Positions 1 through 9,735 of a stretch of 64,000 bases of DNA are shown piece by piece. Each line of letters begins with the position of its first letter. The first letter of the stretch is position 1. The notes under the pieces were generated by a model that worked only from the letters and a program-made list of their open reading frames with translations, ran no database searches and was not told the origin of the DNA. The position numbers and the translations under genes were made by a program. Origin of the DNA: Nitzschia sp. pyKryTriq1 (taxonomy: Eukaryota; Bacillariophyta; Bacillariophyceae; Bacillariales; Bacillariaceae); assembly GCA_956465555.1 (NCBI GenBank), contig OY101121.1, positions 186,001 through 250,000 on the forward strand, given 5' to 3'.

Positions 1-300
1 TGTGAAGACGGACCCAACAATATTACCTTTGGGACAATGTTAAAAGCCATCGCCAAGTTGATGCCCATCGGACCAGCACAAGAAAAGCTATTGGAATCCT
101 TGTTTCGGCAATGTCAAAAGTCGGGACAAGTCGATTCTTTTGTGCTCTCTCAAGTCAAGGCGGCTTCTACCTCCCATCAATACCGGAGATTGGTGTTGGA
201 AGAAGCAAATGTAGCTACCGAAGATGGGGCAAACTACGACAAAATTTTGAAAAACATGCCTCGTGAATGGAGAGCCAACATTGTGGCTTGGGATGGATAG
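1..300 (+). CDS. PPR-like protein, 3' end only
   Basis: The reading frame is open from base 1 and ends in TAG at 298-300, giving about 99 residues; the 5' part lies outside the window. The first residues (NNITFGTMLKAIAKLM) fit the second half of a pentatricopeptide repeat, and the rest (LFRQCQKSGQVDSFVLSQVKAA, LPREW-like MPREWRANI) is what diatom PPR proteins show after their last repeat. PPR proteins usually bind organelle RNA and act in its processing. Which RNA is bound cannot be told from this tail. The next gene is convergent and starts its stop codon 88 bp away. Confidence 0.6.
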   Translation, partial: CEDGPNNITFGTMLKAIAKLMPIGPAQEKLLESLFRQCQKSGQVDSFVLSQVKAASTSHQYRRLVLEEANVATEDGANYDKILKNMPREWRANIVAWDG

Positions 301-387
301 GACAGCATATGAGAATCCTGATAATACTTCTAGTAGCAAGGCCTGCATTATTTGTTTTGGCGTAGCTATAGTTGAATATACAATTTT

Positions 388-1587
388 CTATATGGCACTC
401 CCACCTCGGCTTTCTTCGGTGTTCTTGTCCAGATTATCTTCTTGGACCATCAGCGAACTCACTTCGGTACGAAGACGGTCTTGAAGCTCCTTTTTGTTAC
501 CGGTCACTTTCAATCCCCGTGATTTCAGGATCTCTTTCAGGCGGGCAACGGTCAAAGTACCAATGGGGTCGGCAGCTTGTTGTTCGCGTTGCTTCTGAAG
601 CTCTAGTTTCTTTTCATCTCGTTTCTTGTCTTGCTCTGTCTTGACCTTGTCAGCAGACTCAGCCGTGGTAACATCATTGGTTTGGAGAAATTCTTCCTTC
701 TTGTCGACCGGAACGGCGGAATGCCAGGGCGAATTGGTATCCAAAAAGGGTATGGTAGGTTTTTCCTCTTTCGGTGGTGGGGCCTCCCCTCCCATGGAAT
801 TGAAAGGCACTCGCTCCCCATCCGCATCGGTAATCCACTCTGACCCATCACTTTGCCGCGTCACCTCCGTCATTAGCCCCGATTCTGTGAGTTGATCCAA
901 CGAGCTCTGGGTCAAGTTGAGACCTGAGCTAAACATGGTTTTATCGACAAGTGACATGTTGATATTATCAATATCGACTCCGAGACTCGCGGCATAATCC
1001 CGGACATCCAGTTCCTCGGCCTCATCGTAGCGTCGAAATGTCACTTCTTCATCTTCTTCTTGAAAGTAAAGACCTTTCCAGTCGTAGTCAATGACGTCAA
1101 AATCGTCCTTGGGCGTCCGAATTCGCTTCTCGATGGTGACAGTAACCTGTCGATGTGAGGAGCCAGAGTTATCATACTCCGGGTCCGAAATAACCCAAAA
1201 CGTCCCCTCTAACGATACTCGGCCACGAAGTTTTCGAGTTGGATCCAGCAACACTATTTCTTCTTCATCATCGTCTGGACGACGCAGTCGCAAATCAATC
1301 GAATCTTGTGTCGCTTTAAATAGAATATCTTTGGCACGCGTTTCTTTTGGAACATTGACAGTCACTTCTAATTCAAAGGCCTCCTCGTGCCAGGTGTAAC
1401 CCTTGGCAATCCCGTCGCCACTCATGGGCAGCGCCGTAGTACTGGTACGAGTACCACCCTTGATGGATGATGCTCGACCCGGCCCATAAAATAATGATGG
1501 AGTAGAAAACGCATCGTGTAGAGGAGCCTGCTGAAGATGGAGCAGACAGGAGCACAGCAGCGAAAGCATACTGGTGGAAGACTTCAT
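388..1587 (-). CDS. Plastid-type CS-like + SAP domain protein (399 aa)
   Basis: Single-exon gene starting at ATG 1587. The N-terminus is hydrophobic and followed by HDAFSTPS, a diatom plastid-targeting type AF site. Residues about 62-175 resemble a CS/p23 (NudC-like) beta-sandwich: YTWHEEAFELEVTVNVP, then strands rich in charged residues and a WVISD segment. The middle (about 176-330) is acidic and unassigned. Residues about 344-380 form a SAP motif (GTLTVARLKEILKSRGL…KKELQDRL), normally a nucleic-acid binding helix pair. A co-chaperone fold joined to a nucleic-acid binding motif in a plastid protein suggests a role near the nucleoid or transcription machinery, which is inference only. An LTR element sits 126 bp upstream of the start codon. 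Confidence 0.7.
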   Translation of the reverse strand: MKSSTSMLSLLCSCLLHLQQAPLHDAFSTPSLFYGPGRASSIKGGTRTSTTALPMSGDGIAKGYTWHEEAFELEVTVNVPKETRAKDILFKATQDSIDLRLRRPDDDEEEIVLLDPTRKLRGRVSLEGTFWVISDPEYDNSGSSHRQVTVTIEKRIRTPKDDFDVIDYDWKGLYFQEEDEEVTFRRYDEAEELDVRDYAASLGVDIDNINMSLVDKTMFSSGLNLTQSSLDQLTESGLMTEVTRQSDGSEWITDADGERVPFNSMGGEAPPPKEEKPTIPFLDTNSPWHSAVPVDKKEEFLQTNDVTTAESADKVKTEQDKKRDEKKLELQKQREQQAADPIGTLTVARLKEILKSRGLKVTGNKKELQDRLRTEVSSLMVQEDNLDKNTEESRGGSAI

Positions 1588-1712
1588 AAGTTTAGTTTCT
1601 GGGTTTCAACGGTAAAACAAATTCTTAAGTGTTGATGGATTGTGATATGGTGGTCGATCAACGAGTAAATGATGGATGATATGATGATGATGATGATGAT
1701 GATGACGGGAAG

Positions 1713-1718
1713 GATATG
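1713..1718. repeat. Target-site duplication, left (GATATG)
   Basis: The six bases directly before the left LTR are repeated directly after the right LTR at 3519-3524. This fixes both element ends. Confidence 0.85.
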
Positions 1719-2399
1719 TGTTGAAGATGCACTTATGTCGGAAGAGTCAAACACGGAGAGACCCGACGGATGAAGTGCAGACGATGAGAAACGGTTCGAT
1801 AACGGAAACAAAATGCCAACTTGAAGTATACGGGCACTACTCGCGAACTCATCTAAATGAATTGATTGGTCCTAACGCGAGATGGGCGAAGTTCGGATTG
1901 ATGTATGATTAGACAATGAGCGAGGTCGGATGGCATCCGACCGGGCGTATCAAACGAGTCATACAATATACTGGAGATTCACTCGGGACTTGAATCTACT
2001 GATTTAATCGATTCGGATGCTATGATCAAGATATATGAACTAAACTGATTGTGATCTTGGAATACAAAAGTAAGACCGGATTGGAAACAAAGTAAGATCA
2101 GATCGACGATATGTGTTGGAGAGATATATGGGAAAGGAGATAAAGTGAACTGAAGATCTATGACAAGTTAGTCTTGGATGATCTTATTCTATTCGTGAAG
2201 TCAGGATGAAACGACAAAAGGTAGAATAGAATTAATTTGCTTTAGCTCACAATTCGAAAAGGGATATACTGACGAGCGTATTCTGGATTGTGACTGCTGT
2301 ATTTGATCACACAGTAGTAGTAACAAGTATAAGTATATCTGAGCGGAGATATTGAGTTGAGACACGTGACGAGTCACGAGTGGTATCAGAACTTTAACA
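1719..2399 (+). repeat. 5' LTR (681 bp)
   Basis: Begins TG and ends CA; same length and apparently same sequence as 2838-3518. A TGGTATCAGA word resembling a plant Copia primer-binding site lies within the last 20 bases of the LTR. Confidence 0.92.
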
Positions 2400-2429
2400 C
2401 GTTTTAAAACGACAGTCTAGAGTTCTAAG

Positions 2430-2789
2430 ATGACGAAAGATAAGGACTACGAGAAGACCTACGCGGTGAGCTTCAATGGCGATGACAAGAACTGGAGAGC
2501 CTACAGGCTCAAGACGCGCGCCACTGGAATGAAAAAGAAGTGGTGGAAAGTGATCCAGAAGGCTGGAAGCACTAGTGAAAGCGCTGAGGACAAAGAGCTA
2601 CGAGACGCAGCAGGGTACTATTTCGCGATGACATGCGAGAAGACAGCTGGAGACTACGTTAAGGCAAATCAATCGGATCCGTACTTGATCTGGAAGGCGT
2701 TCCTACGACGATTCGATGATTTGGACATGAATGACTTGACTACGCTTTACACTAACTTTACGGAGCTGATCACAGAAACTGTTTTGTGA
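2430..2789 (+). CDS. Truncated gag-like protein of the LTR element (119 aa)
   Basis: ATG at 2430, 30 bp inside the left LTR. The protein has the look of an N-terminal Copia gag segment: a start of FNGDDKNWRAYRLKTRA, a WWKVIQ motif, and SDPYLIWKAFLRRFDDLDMNDL before it stops at 2789. Normal Copia polyproteins run past 1000 residues, and no zinc knuckle is present here. It may still help package the RNA, or it may be a passive remnant. Confidence 0.7.
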   Translation: MTKDKDYEKTYAVSFNGDDKNWRAYRLKTRATGMKKKWWKVIQKAGSTSESAEDKELRDAAGYYFAMTCEKTAGDYVKANQSDPYLIWKAFLRRFDDLDMNDLTTLYTNFTELITETVL

Positions 2790-2828
2790 ACATGCTGACG
2801 TCATGATGAATGGATTGTTACCGTATCG

Positions 2829-2837
2829 AAGGGAGGA
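2829..2837 (+). other. Polypurine tract
   Basis: AAGGGAGGA lies directly before the TG of the right LTR, where plus-strand priming is expected. Confidence 0.7.
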
Positions 2838-3518
2838 TGTTGAAGATGCACTTATGTCGGAAGAGTCAAACACGGAGAGACCCGACGGATGAAGTGCAGA
2901 CGATGAGAAACGGTTCGATAACGGAAACAAAATGCCAACTTGAAGTATACGGGCACTACTCGCGAACTCATCTAAATGAATTGATTGGTCCTAACGCGAG
3001 ATGGGCGAAGTTCGGATTGATGTATGATTAGACAATGAGCGAGGTCGGATGGCATCCGACCGGGCGTATCAAACGAGTCATACAATATACTGGAGATTCA
3101 CTCGGGACTTGAATCTACTGATTTAATCGATTCGGATGCTATGATCAAGATATATGAACTAAACTGATTGTGATCTTGGAATACAAAAGTAAGACCGGAT
3201 TGGAAACAAAGTAAGATCAGATCGACGATATGTGTTGGAGAGATATATGGGAAAGGAGATAAAGTGAACTGAAGATCTATGACAAGTTAGTCTTGGATGA
3301 TCTTATTCTATTCGTGAAGTCAGGATGAAACGACAAAAGGTAGAATAGAATTAATTTGCTTTAGCTCACAATTCGAAAAGGGATATACTGACGAGCGTAT
3401 TCTGGATTGTGACTGCTGTATTTGATCACACAGTAGTAGTAACAAGTATAAGTATATCTGAGCGGAGATATTGAGTTGAGACACGTGACGAGTCACGAGT
3501 GGTATCAGAACTTTAACA
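2838..3518 (+). repeat. 3' LTR (681 bp)
   Basis: Second copy of the LTR. It is followed by the right target duplication GATATG at 3519-3524. Confidence 0.92.
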
Positions 3519-3524
3519 GATATG

Positions 3525-6500
3525 CACATCTTCTTCTTCGAATTCTTCGCCATTCGCCGCATAATAAAACAATGATGATCATCGCATCGAGGATGATTAT
3601 TTTTTGATGGTTGCGAGGGTCATTTCGGTCTGTACCTCGTACGTTTAGACCTGAAACAGCATGTCCAGTCCAGGAGGCCTTTTATTTTTAATTAGGAGCG
3701 GCGGCAATTGGATTTATTGAGCAGGCCACTACACACTACCACGCGCACTTAAATACCGATCGACGAAACAGCGAAACTTGGTTGCACCAAGGTTGCACCG
3801 CGCACTACTAATGGGTAGACTACTGCGGCACCCACTATTTATTTTGGCCGGAAACCCAAATCAAACGAATCATAGGCAGCATAGAGAAAATATCAATAAC
3901 TGAAATTCGCTAATACACAGACCGACCAGGCGCTCCCTACCAAATGTACCTCCTATGGGCTGTGCAGCGTTTGGGTTTATAAATAATTCTTTAAGCAGCC
4001 TTATATTCAGTAAATGAAGCTATGTGCAACGGATAAGCCCTCCGAGAAGAACTTAAATTTGTATGCATGGAATGCAGTACTGGCGGTTTCGCCTACATGT
4101 AGCTACCGGTAGCTAGTAGAGCGGAAGGAAGAATAGAGGGTCGCGGTCTACGCTGGCGCAAAAAGTCAAAATTGCGCACCTTGTTGTACCGTTGACCGCG
4201 TTGCCAGGCTATTCGTCGTCGTGTCTCTCTCTTCTCTCTACTCTCTCTACCGTACCAGTAGTAGAGCTCTATGCGACGAGTTCGGGTCGTCCTCGTCCAC
4301 AAAGCGTCAACAAGAGGGGGGGGAAGGAAGACGACATCATCATGCTGCACGTACTCTAGTTGTTCTCCCGGTCAACAATTATCATGTGACTCTTCTCCAT
4401 CTTCTTGCTGCACTTTACTACTAGTAGTAGTAGAGAGACGACCTACAAGAAACCAACAGGAGCAGCGTCGCCCGGCCGGGTAGAATAAGGTTGGAACTAT
4501 ACGCCAGGCCACGCAGCAGAAGGCCCTTTGCAACAGGAAGAAGTTGAAACCATTGCCATGAGTGTGGTGTTACCATGATACGTTCTTGTTACTCCTCCGT
4601 CTAGCAATTGCTTCTTGTGCTGTCTCCTCTTCATCCTCCCGGCGGCGCTTGTCCCCACATCATCTCGCCAGAAGCAGGAAGAAGGAGACCATACCGCCGC
4701 TAAGACGAGTAGAATCCTAGTAGTACTGGAACCCCATGATCATGAGTAAGAACCACTGCTGCAATAGTACAGTCGTAGGAAGCGGTGAATCGCCCGGCCT
4801 ACGATGTACGACGCCAGCGGTGCTGACTATAGAAGCACCCTCCTTCGTCACGATGCCAAGGAGATTGCTCGTTGTTGATGATGGCCTCTTGGTGTTTCTT
4901 TCTTTATCAGCTGCATATTGTTGCTGAGCGAGGAGCAGGTGCGACGAGGACGAGGACGAGGACGACAGAGAAGGGAAGGAGAGAGAGAGAAGCATGAATC
5001 GTCTTGCTGATCTCGTCCTCCTCGTCAAGGGGAAACATGCTGATCATGATCCCACAACAACAGACGATATGCTCTTGCTGGCGACGACGAGGACGGCGGT
5101 CTTCTTCGCGAAGGTAACTGATTCGAGGACGAGAGGTGGCGCCAAGAGGCAGCAAGCACCAGGACGAACAGAAGGACAAGTGAAGGAGGAGGACAGGACT
5201 TCGACGAACAAAGACAGTGACGGTTTTTATTACTACTACGAGACCAAAGAATCATTGAGAGGATATCTTTCTTCATGTGGTTTCGTTTCATCTTTTCCCT
5301 CTCTCTGTCGTTCTTCTTGAGAGTGGTTGTTCTGCTTGACTTCAAGGCTTCGCGAGGAGGAGGAGGAGCAGGACGAGGCGGGGAGGGCCACCAGGACGAG
5401 AGACATGGTAGGAGTCTGCCCGGCTGCTATAGTCGTACTTCCTGGTGCTGCGGTATAATCTTCTATGTTGATTAGTAGTTTTTTGCATCCTCTCCGTCGC
5501 CCTATCAATCACGCAGCAGAGGAGCAGCAGCAGGAAGGGGCTTCCTTGATCCACCACGACTCGTGGTCCTCTCGCCGAGCCAGCAGAAAGAAAGAAGAAG
5601 GAAACAAACCAGCAGGCACCGCAAAGTCGTCAGCCGCGCCTCCGTAGCTGTCGGAGAAGGAGGACAATGACGCAGAGCAGGAACTAGGGCTGACGAGGGA
5701 AAGGAGAACAGCAAGAGCGTTCAGCAAATCTACTTCTACCCTTATAGTAGTAGTCTGCCAATCGACGGTCGTGTCATTCCTTCTTGTTCTTCTTGGTGCT
5801 AACCTCGGTGAACTGGGAGGAGGGAAGCATCACAGGTGACCGGGAGGAAGAGGGCCTTCTCCTCTGTGTACCAAGAAGAAGAAGCAAGAAACTAAAAATG
5901 ATGTGGTGTTCCTTCTTCCTTCTTGTCTCCTAGTAAGAGCAATCATGCATCATAAAGCTGAATGAAGGCGGCGATATGATGCCACCAGCCACCAGCATAG
6001 GAAGGGACCGAAGAGCAAGGCATCCGCAAACGAGCGGCTATCAACGTCAGAAGAAGAATAAACAACAGACGCAACAGGGCGAAACTATCGGTTCTTCGTC
6101 ATCGCGATCTCGTCTCCTCCTCCTTCTGGTCTTGCTTATCATGCCGTTGACGAGACTCCATCTGGTGGTGGTGGTGGTCCGCCTTGATCTATCTTCTTGA
6201 CTCGTTGTGGGGATCTTTCAGGAGGTCTTCCAGCAGAACTAGTACCCGCTGCCATGGTTGCTGGTGGTGCTCTTCTTCTTCCTCCAGCAGCGCCAGAAGC
6301 GCACCAGCACTGCTTCGTTGCTGCTATGATGATGCCCCGCCGCTCCTCCTGGTAGGCTGACTGCTCCATGCTGGGACGACTACTACTATTGCTACTAACA
6401 TTTACAACGTTCCTACTACAGTAGTACGACGAGCCGTGGTGCTGCAAGGATACTGGCGAGCAAACAAGAGGATAATCCAGATCATAGTGTTATTCTCACC

Positions 6501-6530
6501 TCGCTACATCCATCATCACGGCGCATATGG
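3525..6530. other. 3-kb stretch without a supported gene
   Basis: All open frames are below about 110 codons and are made of Ser, Arg or Gln runs from CTC/GTC/GAA-rich DNA. Several overlapping minus-strand frames between 4.7 and 5.7 kb are tinted by TCCTCGTC repeats but show no family motif. A perfect palindrome TAGCTACCGGTAGCTA lies near 4100-4115. The stretch may hold a decayed gene, a non-coding RNA or spacer. I see no promoter or RNA fold I can name. Confidence 0.4.
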
Positions 6531-6533
6531 GAG

Positions 6534-7169
6534 TTATGAGTTATCATTCTTATGTTCTTTTGTGTGACGGTGGTGCGGTCTGCTGGATCGATGTGGACCG
6601 GATCTCATTACGAACTTTGACCAATGCGACCGCACGACGACGACTCGTGACTCATTCGATGCAGGACGACTCGAGGCACACATCATCTTCTGTTTCAAAA
6701 CAAGACAGACGCAGTCATTTGTACGGAGTACTACAGGTATTTGTACTGTAATTGTACGATCGCGGTGCTCGCGTTGCTTCGTCTCTCGCGCTTGCTTGCT
6801 GGAAACAACATCCTCTACCGGCATATATCCTCTACGAGAGTATGTACCACCCAAGTTGGTTTTGTGTCTTACTTTTCCTCTCGTCTTCTTGTACTCTAGT
6901 TCCGGAGTATTGTTACGAGTACTAGAGCGAGGCAGAGTGAATTGAATCGGACCCAAGTCTACCAGAGTGGAAAACTTGGATACAAATTCACCAATGGTAA
7001 CGCTACGATCAAATCCTTCTGGGGTGAATAGACTCAATACAACTCCGGTCTTTGGCATGCCCGATGGTACGGGCACAAGGAGACCCCGTTTGGCCCTGCA
7101 GTCGAACTGGTGGACACCATTTATGGATCCTAACCAATGGTCTCCTCGTGTGTCACCAGAAGATGCCAC
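6534..7169 (-). pseudogene. Unassigned coding-like segment
   Basis: An open frame of 211 codons with a balanced first 70 residues (SINGVHQFDCRAKRGLLVPV, KTGVVLSLFTPEGFDRSVTIGEF) and a tail that turns Arg/Ser rich. The natural-looking part ends near FSTLV at a GTAGAC, which could be a splice donor. A second minus-strand piece at 7706-8140 carries a faintly similar LCPKHLLVPV…YAVQK segment ending at a GTGCGT donor-like site. They could be exons of one gene or broken paralogues. No family was recognised. Confidence 0.25.
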
Positions 7170-7705
7170 TCAGGTACAACGACCCGTCGCACAAGCTAGG
7201 CGGAGACCAGCGTTGTTTTGGAGAAGAGTCTTCGGTCGTCGCTCTCGGCCCCGAGATGTTTTATCAGGCGATCTTGACGTAGACAGGTACTCAGTACCTT
7301 CCTTTTGTTGCTGTAGCCAGTGCTTCTTGTCTCCCACAAAGTATATCGACATGAGATAAAAGTCTTTCGTCGCGAAACAAGCAGATGGGTCTTGCAGCAT
7401 GTTGGGCACACCTTCTTTCTTCGCACAAGGCGTGGATGCAAGACAAGACTTTCAAATGGCACCGTATCGCATTCGAAAAGGCACTCATTTCGGGCTTCTC
7501 CACGGGATCGGCCACTGAAGGAAAAATCGGGGACCGTCTGAGACCAGGTGACCACCATCTTTGCTTTTTTATTGGGATGGTGAGTCTATACTGGGATGAG
7601 CGGCCATTTAATCTTGATAGATTGTTACAATTAGTAAATTACACTTGGGAGCCTTGACAAACAATTCTGCTACTCACGCCGCTGACGGCCCGCTGCGTTC
7701 TACTG

Positions 7706-8379
7706 CTAGTCGACCGAAGAGAGACGTTTTGCCTGTGCGCTTTTGAGGCTCAAGTAGTAGTAGTAGTAGTAGTAAAAACCCGATGGGAGAGGTACGCAGT
7801 GAATCCCTTTTGCCGCTGGACGATAACCGCAGTTGCTGTGGTCCAACATGTCTATCCATAGGAGTATCGTTACAGATTCAGGCGGGGTAGCACGCACCTT
7901 CTGGACTGCATACCCGCTCCTTCTTTGCTGGACGGGCACCAGTAAATGCTTGGGGCAAAGCCGTTGACCAGCGAAGTCCTTGTTCGTGTGTTGTGTAAAG
8001 TAGAAATGGTTGCGACTACTGAGCTCTACGCCTCTGCAATGTGATCGTCCAAGAAAAAAGTTATATGACACAAGCATCAAAACACGAAACTGCCGCCCCC
8101 TCCTGACCGAATGGATGGTGATCTCGACCTGGGAAACCATAGTATTAGCAGCATAGGTAGGAAATCATCGAAACGCCTCTTCGCAGCCGTCATGTATGAG
8201 AAGATAAGAGATGCGATGGGGATCCTGTAAGGTATGATTGATCCACCCGCCTTGTACTTTGGAAGAGAGGAGTACAAGCATGTGGTTTCATCGTGGTGTA
8301 TTTTTTCCTCCCTGAGTATTCGAAAAGCACTTCTTGGCACGGTATTTCCATTGTTCCGTCTTCTTCCAAGACGAGTCAT
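7706..8379 (-). pseudogene. Unassigned coding-like segments, possibly exons or a decayed copy
   Basis: Two overlapping frames (8077-8379 and 7706-8140). Candidate splice signals are visible: a TTACAG at about 8226-8231 and a TTTCCCAG at about 8130-8137 (read on the minus strand). The protein fragment KDFAGQRLCPKHLLVPVQQ looks non-random, but I could not join the parts into a credible gene. A (TAG)n tract at 7753-7774 lies inside the frame and speaks against coding there. Confidence 0.2.
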
Positions 8380-8386
8380 CGAGCTA

Positions 8387-9101
8387 TCAATCGATAGCTT
8401 GTATTATGGTAATCAATTCCTGAAGTTTCCGGCAGTTCTTGTCAAAGAATTTGCGCTGCATCAAAGGAATCGAGGATGATGATGATGCACTCTTGGAAGA
8501 TTCTTGTTGAATAAGTCGACCACGATACCACTTCCGAGCTTGCAGCAATGCCGAACGTTTCGCTGTCCTTGCCGACCCATTCACACTCAAGACCGATGCT
8601 ACAATTCTCGATCGCTTGCTTTTGGTTTCTGCTGGTACTTCGTAGTGGGTCCACAATGTCAAGCAAGCCCGAACTTTTCCGCAATCGTCCCGAGGCACTC
8701 GCAAGAGCAGTAGTCGTGTCGTCGGATCCCAGAGACGGACTTTAAAAAAAATAAAAATCACAATGTGGATGATGTAAAAAAAGAGAAACCACAATCCAGC
8801 GCTTTCTGTTGAGTCGAATGGTTTTGGCGTGACAGGGATCATATTACCTTGAAAATAGTACATGTTAATCTCCACTTTACATACCTTGAGTATCGAGGGC
8901 TACCCCCTCGCCCGCAATGCCCAGATGAGAGGAAATAGTTTGTCGTATGGTGGTTGCCAAGTCTCTTCTAGAAGGAAACAGTGATTTCCCCATTTGCTCA
9001 ATGTCCAAAATATCGACACCATGATCATCATCCACTGATGTCGCTGCTGTTGCCTCCACATCCAATCGAACCAACAGCCATCGCGTCTTGAGGCGGACCA
9101 T
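8387..9101 (-). CDS. POP5: RNase P/MRP subunit POP5 (189 aa, two exons)
   Basis: Exons 9101-8885 and 8739-8387 on the minus strand, with intron 8740-8884 (donor GTATGT, acceptor TTTAAAG, phase 1), give 189 residues. The start MVRLKTRWLLVRLDV matches the family start (MVRFKxRYLL). The junction yields ALDTQG-VRLWDPTTRLLLLRVPRD, the central POP5/Rpp14 strand pair. Then come KVRACLTLWTHY and a stretch ending SVNGSARTAKRSALLQ, the usual site of the 'GTIRxCQKxL' segment. POP5 is a protein subunit of nuclear RNase P and RNase MRP (tRNA 5' and rRNA processing). The C-terminal Ser-rich tail of about 40 residues is longer than in most homologues. It shares an upstream region with the divergent gene at 9736. 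Confidence 0.85.
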
Positions 9102-9735
9102 ACTAATATTGACTGAACAATATACTCGTATATATCAGAACTACGCTCTCTCTCTCTCTCTCTCTCTCTCTCTAGAGCACTACTCTACTAGTCAAATGAT
9201 CAGTGAAAATGGTATACAGTAGTGCTCGTAATCTGGCTATACGAGTACGAATAGAGGCAGAGAGAGCATCAATAACAACATGTTTCCGACTATTATTGCC
9301 GTTGGATGTTGTTGTTCTTTGCCCTATTATAATTTATTAGTGTTCATTTTTGTTTAGATTTTGGGGGGGAAATTTTTTCGCGGGCTTTTTGGACGGTCTC
9401 GATGGATACTGTCTGGCCGTCGTCCGATCACAAAAATACGTTATAATTCGGTCCAAGTGGTCGTTCACTTTGGGGACATTCAGTCCCCGAGTTATTGTGA
9501 TAGTGCATTCATTCCCCCAGTTTCCAGAAACATAACGCTGGGGGCTGCTGATGCTACCGGTAATATGATGCGATATGATGCGGGATATTACATGTATTTG
9601 TGATGTGATATTATTCCTGTTGCATCTATCATACCTATCCTCATCTCGTCTGCCAATACAAGTACTGTACCAGGTGCTGTCCCATCTACTACTCGCACTC
9701 GTAAAGTCTAATATCGTACGAGAAACATCCTCATC
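9102..9735. promoter_or_regulatory. Divergent intergenic region between POP5 and the propeller-like gene
   Basis: About 630 bp between two divergent start codons, so it must hold both promoters. It contains a (CT)14 tract at 9146-9173, which may form an initiator-type pyrimidine stretch, and GTACGAGTAC-like words near 9240. No TATA box was assigned. Confidence 0.45.

Larger units (their letters stand above)
1719..3518 (+). mobile_element. Non-autonomous LTR retrotransposon (1.8 kb, Copia-like gag remnant)
   Basis: Two direct repeats of 681 bp (1719-2399 and 2838-3518) flank only 438 bp of internal DNA. Both start TGTTGAAG and end CTTTAACA, a near-perfect short inverted repeat, and the whole is bordered by a 6-bp target duplication GATATG. 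A polypurine tract (AAGGGAGGA, 2829-2837) abuts the right LTR. Reading the two LTRs side by side I found no difference, so insertion looks recent. The internal part codes only a short gag-like protein; protease, integrase, RT and RNase H are missing, so any movement needs proteins from a full element elsewhere. It lies in the upstream region of the CS+SAP gene. Confidence 0.9.

Noticed and set aside
2430-2789. Host gene for the 119-aa protein
   Set aside because: Its place between LTRs and its gag-like motifs point to the element.
1719-3518. Two separate solo LTRs
   Set aside because: One target duplication borders the pair, a polypurine tract stands before the right copy, and a gag-like frame lies between.
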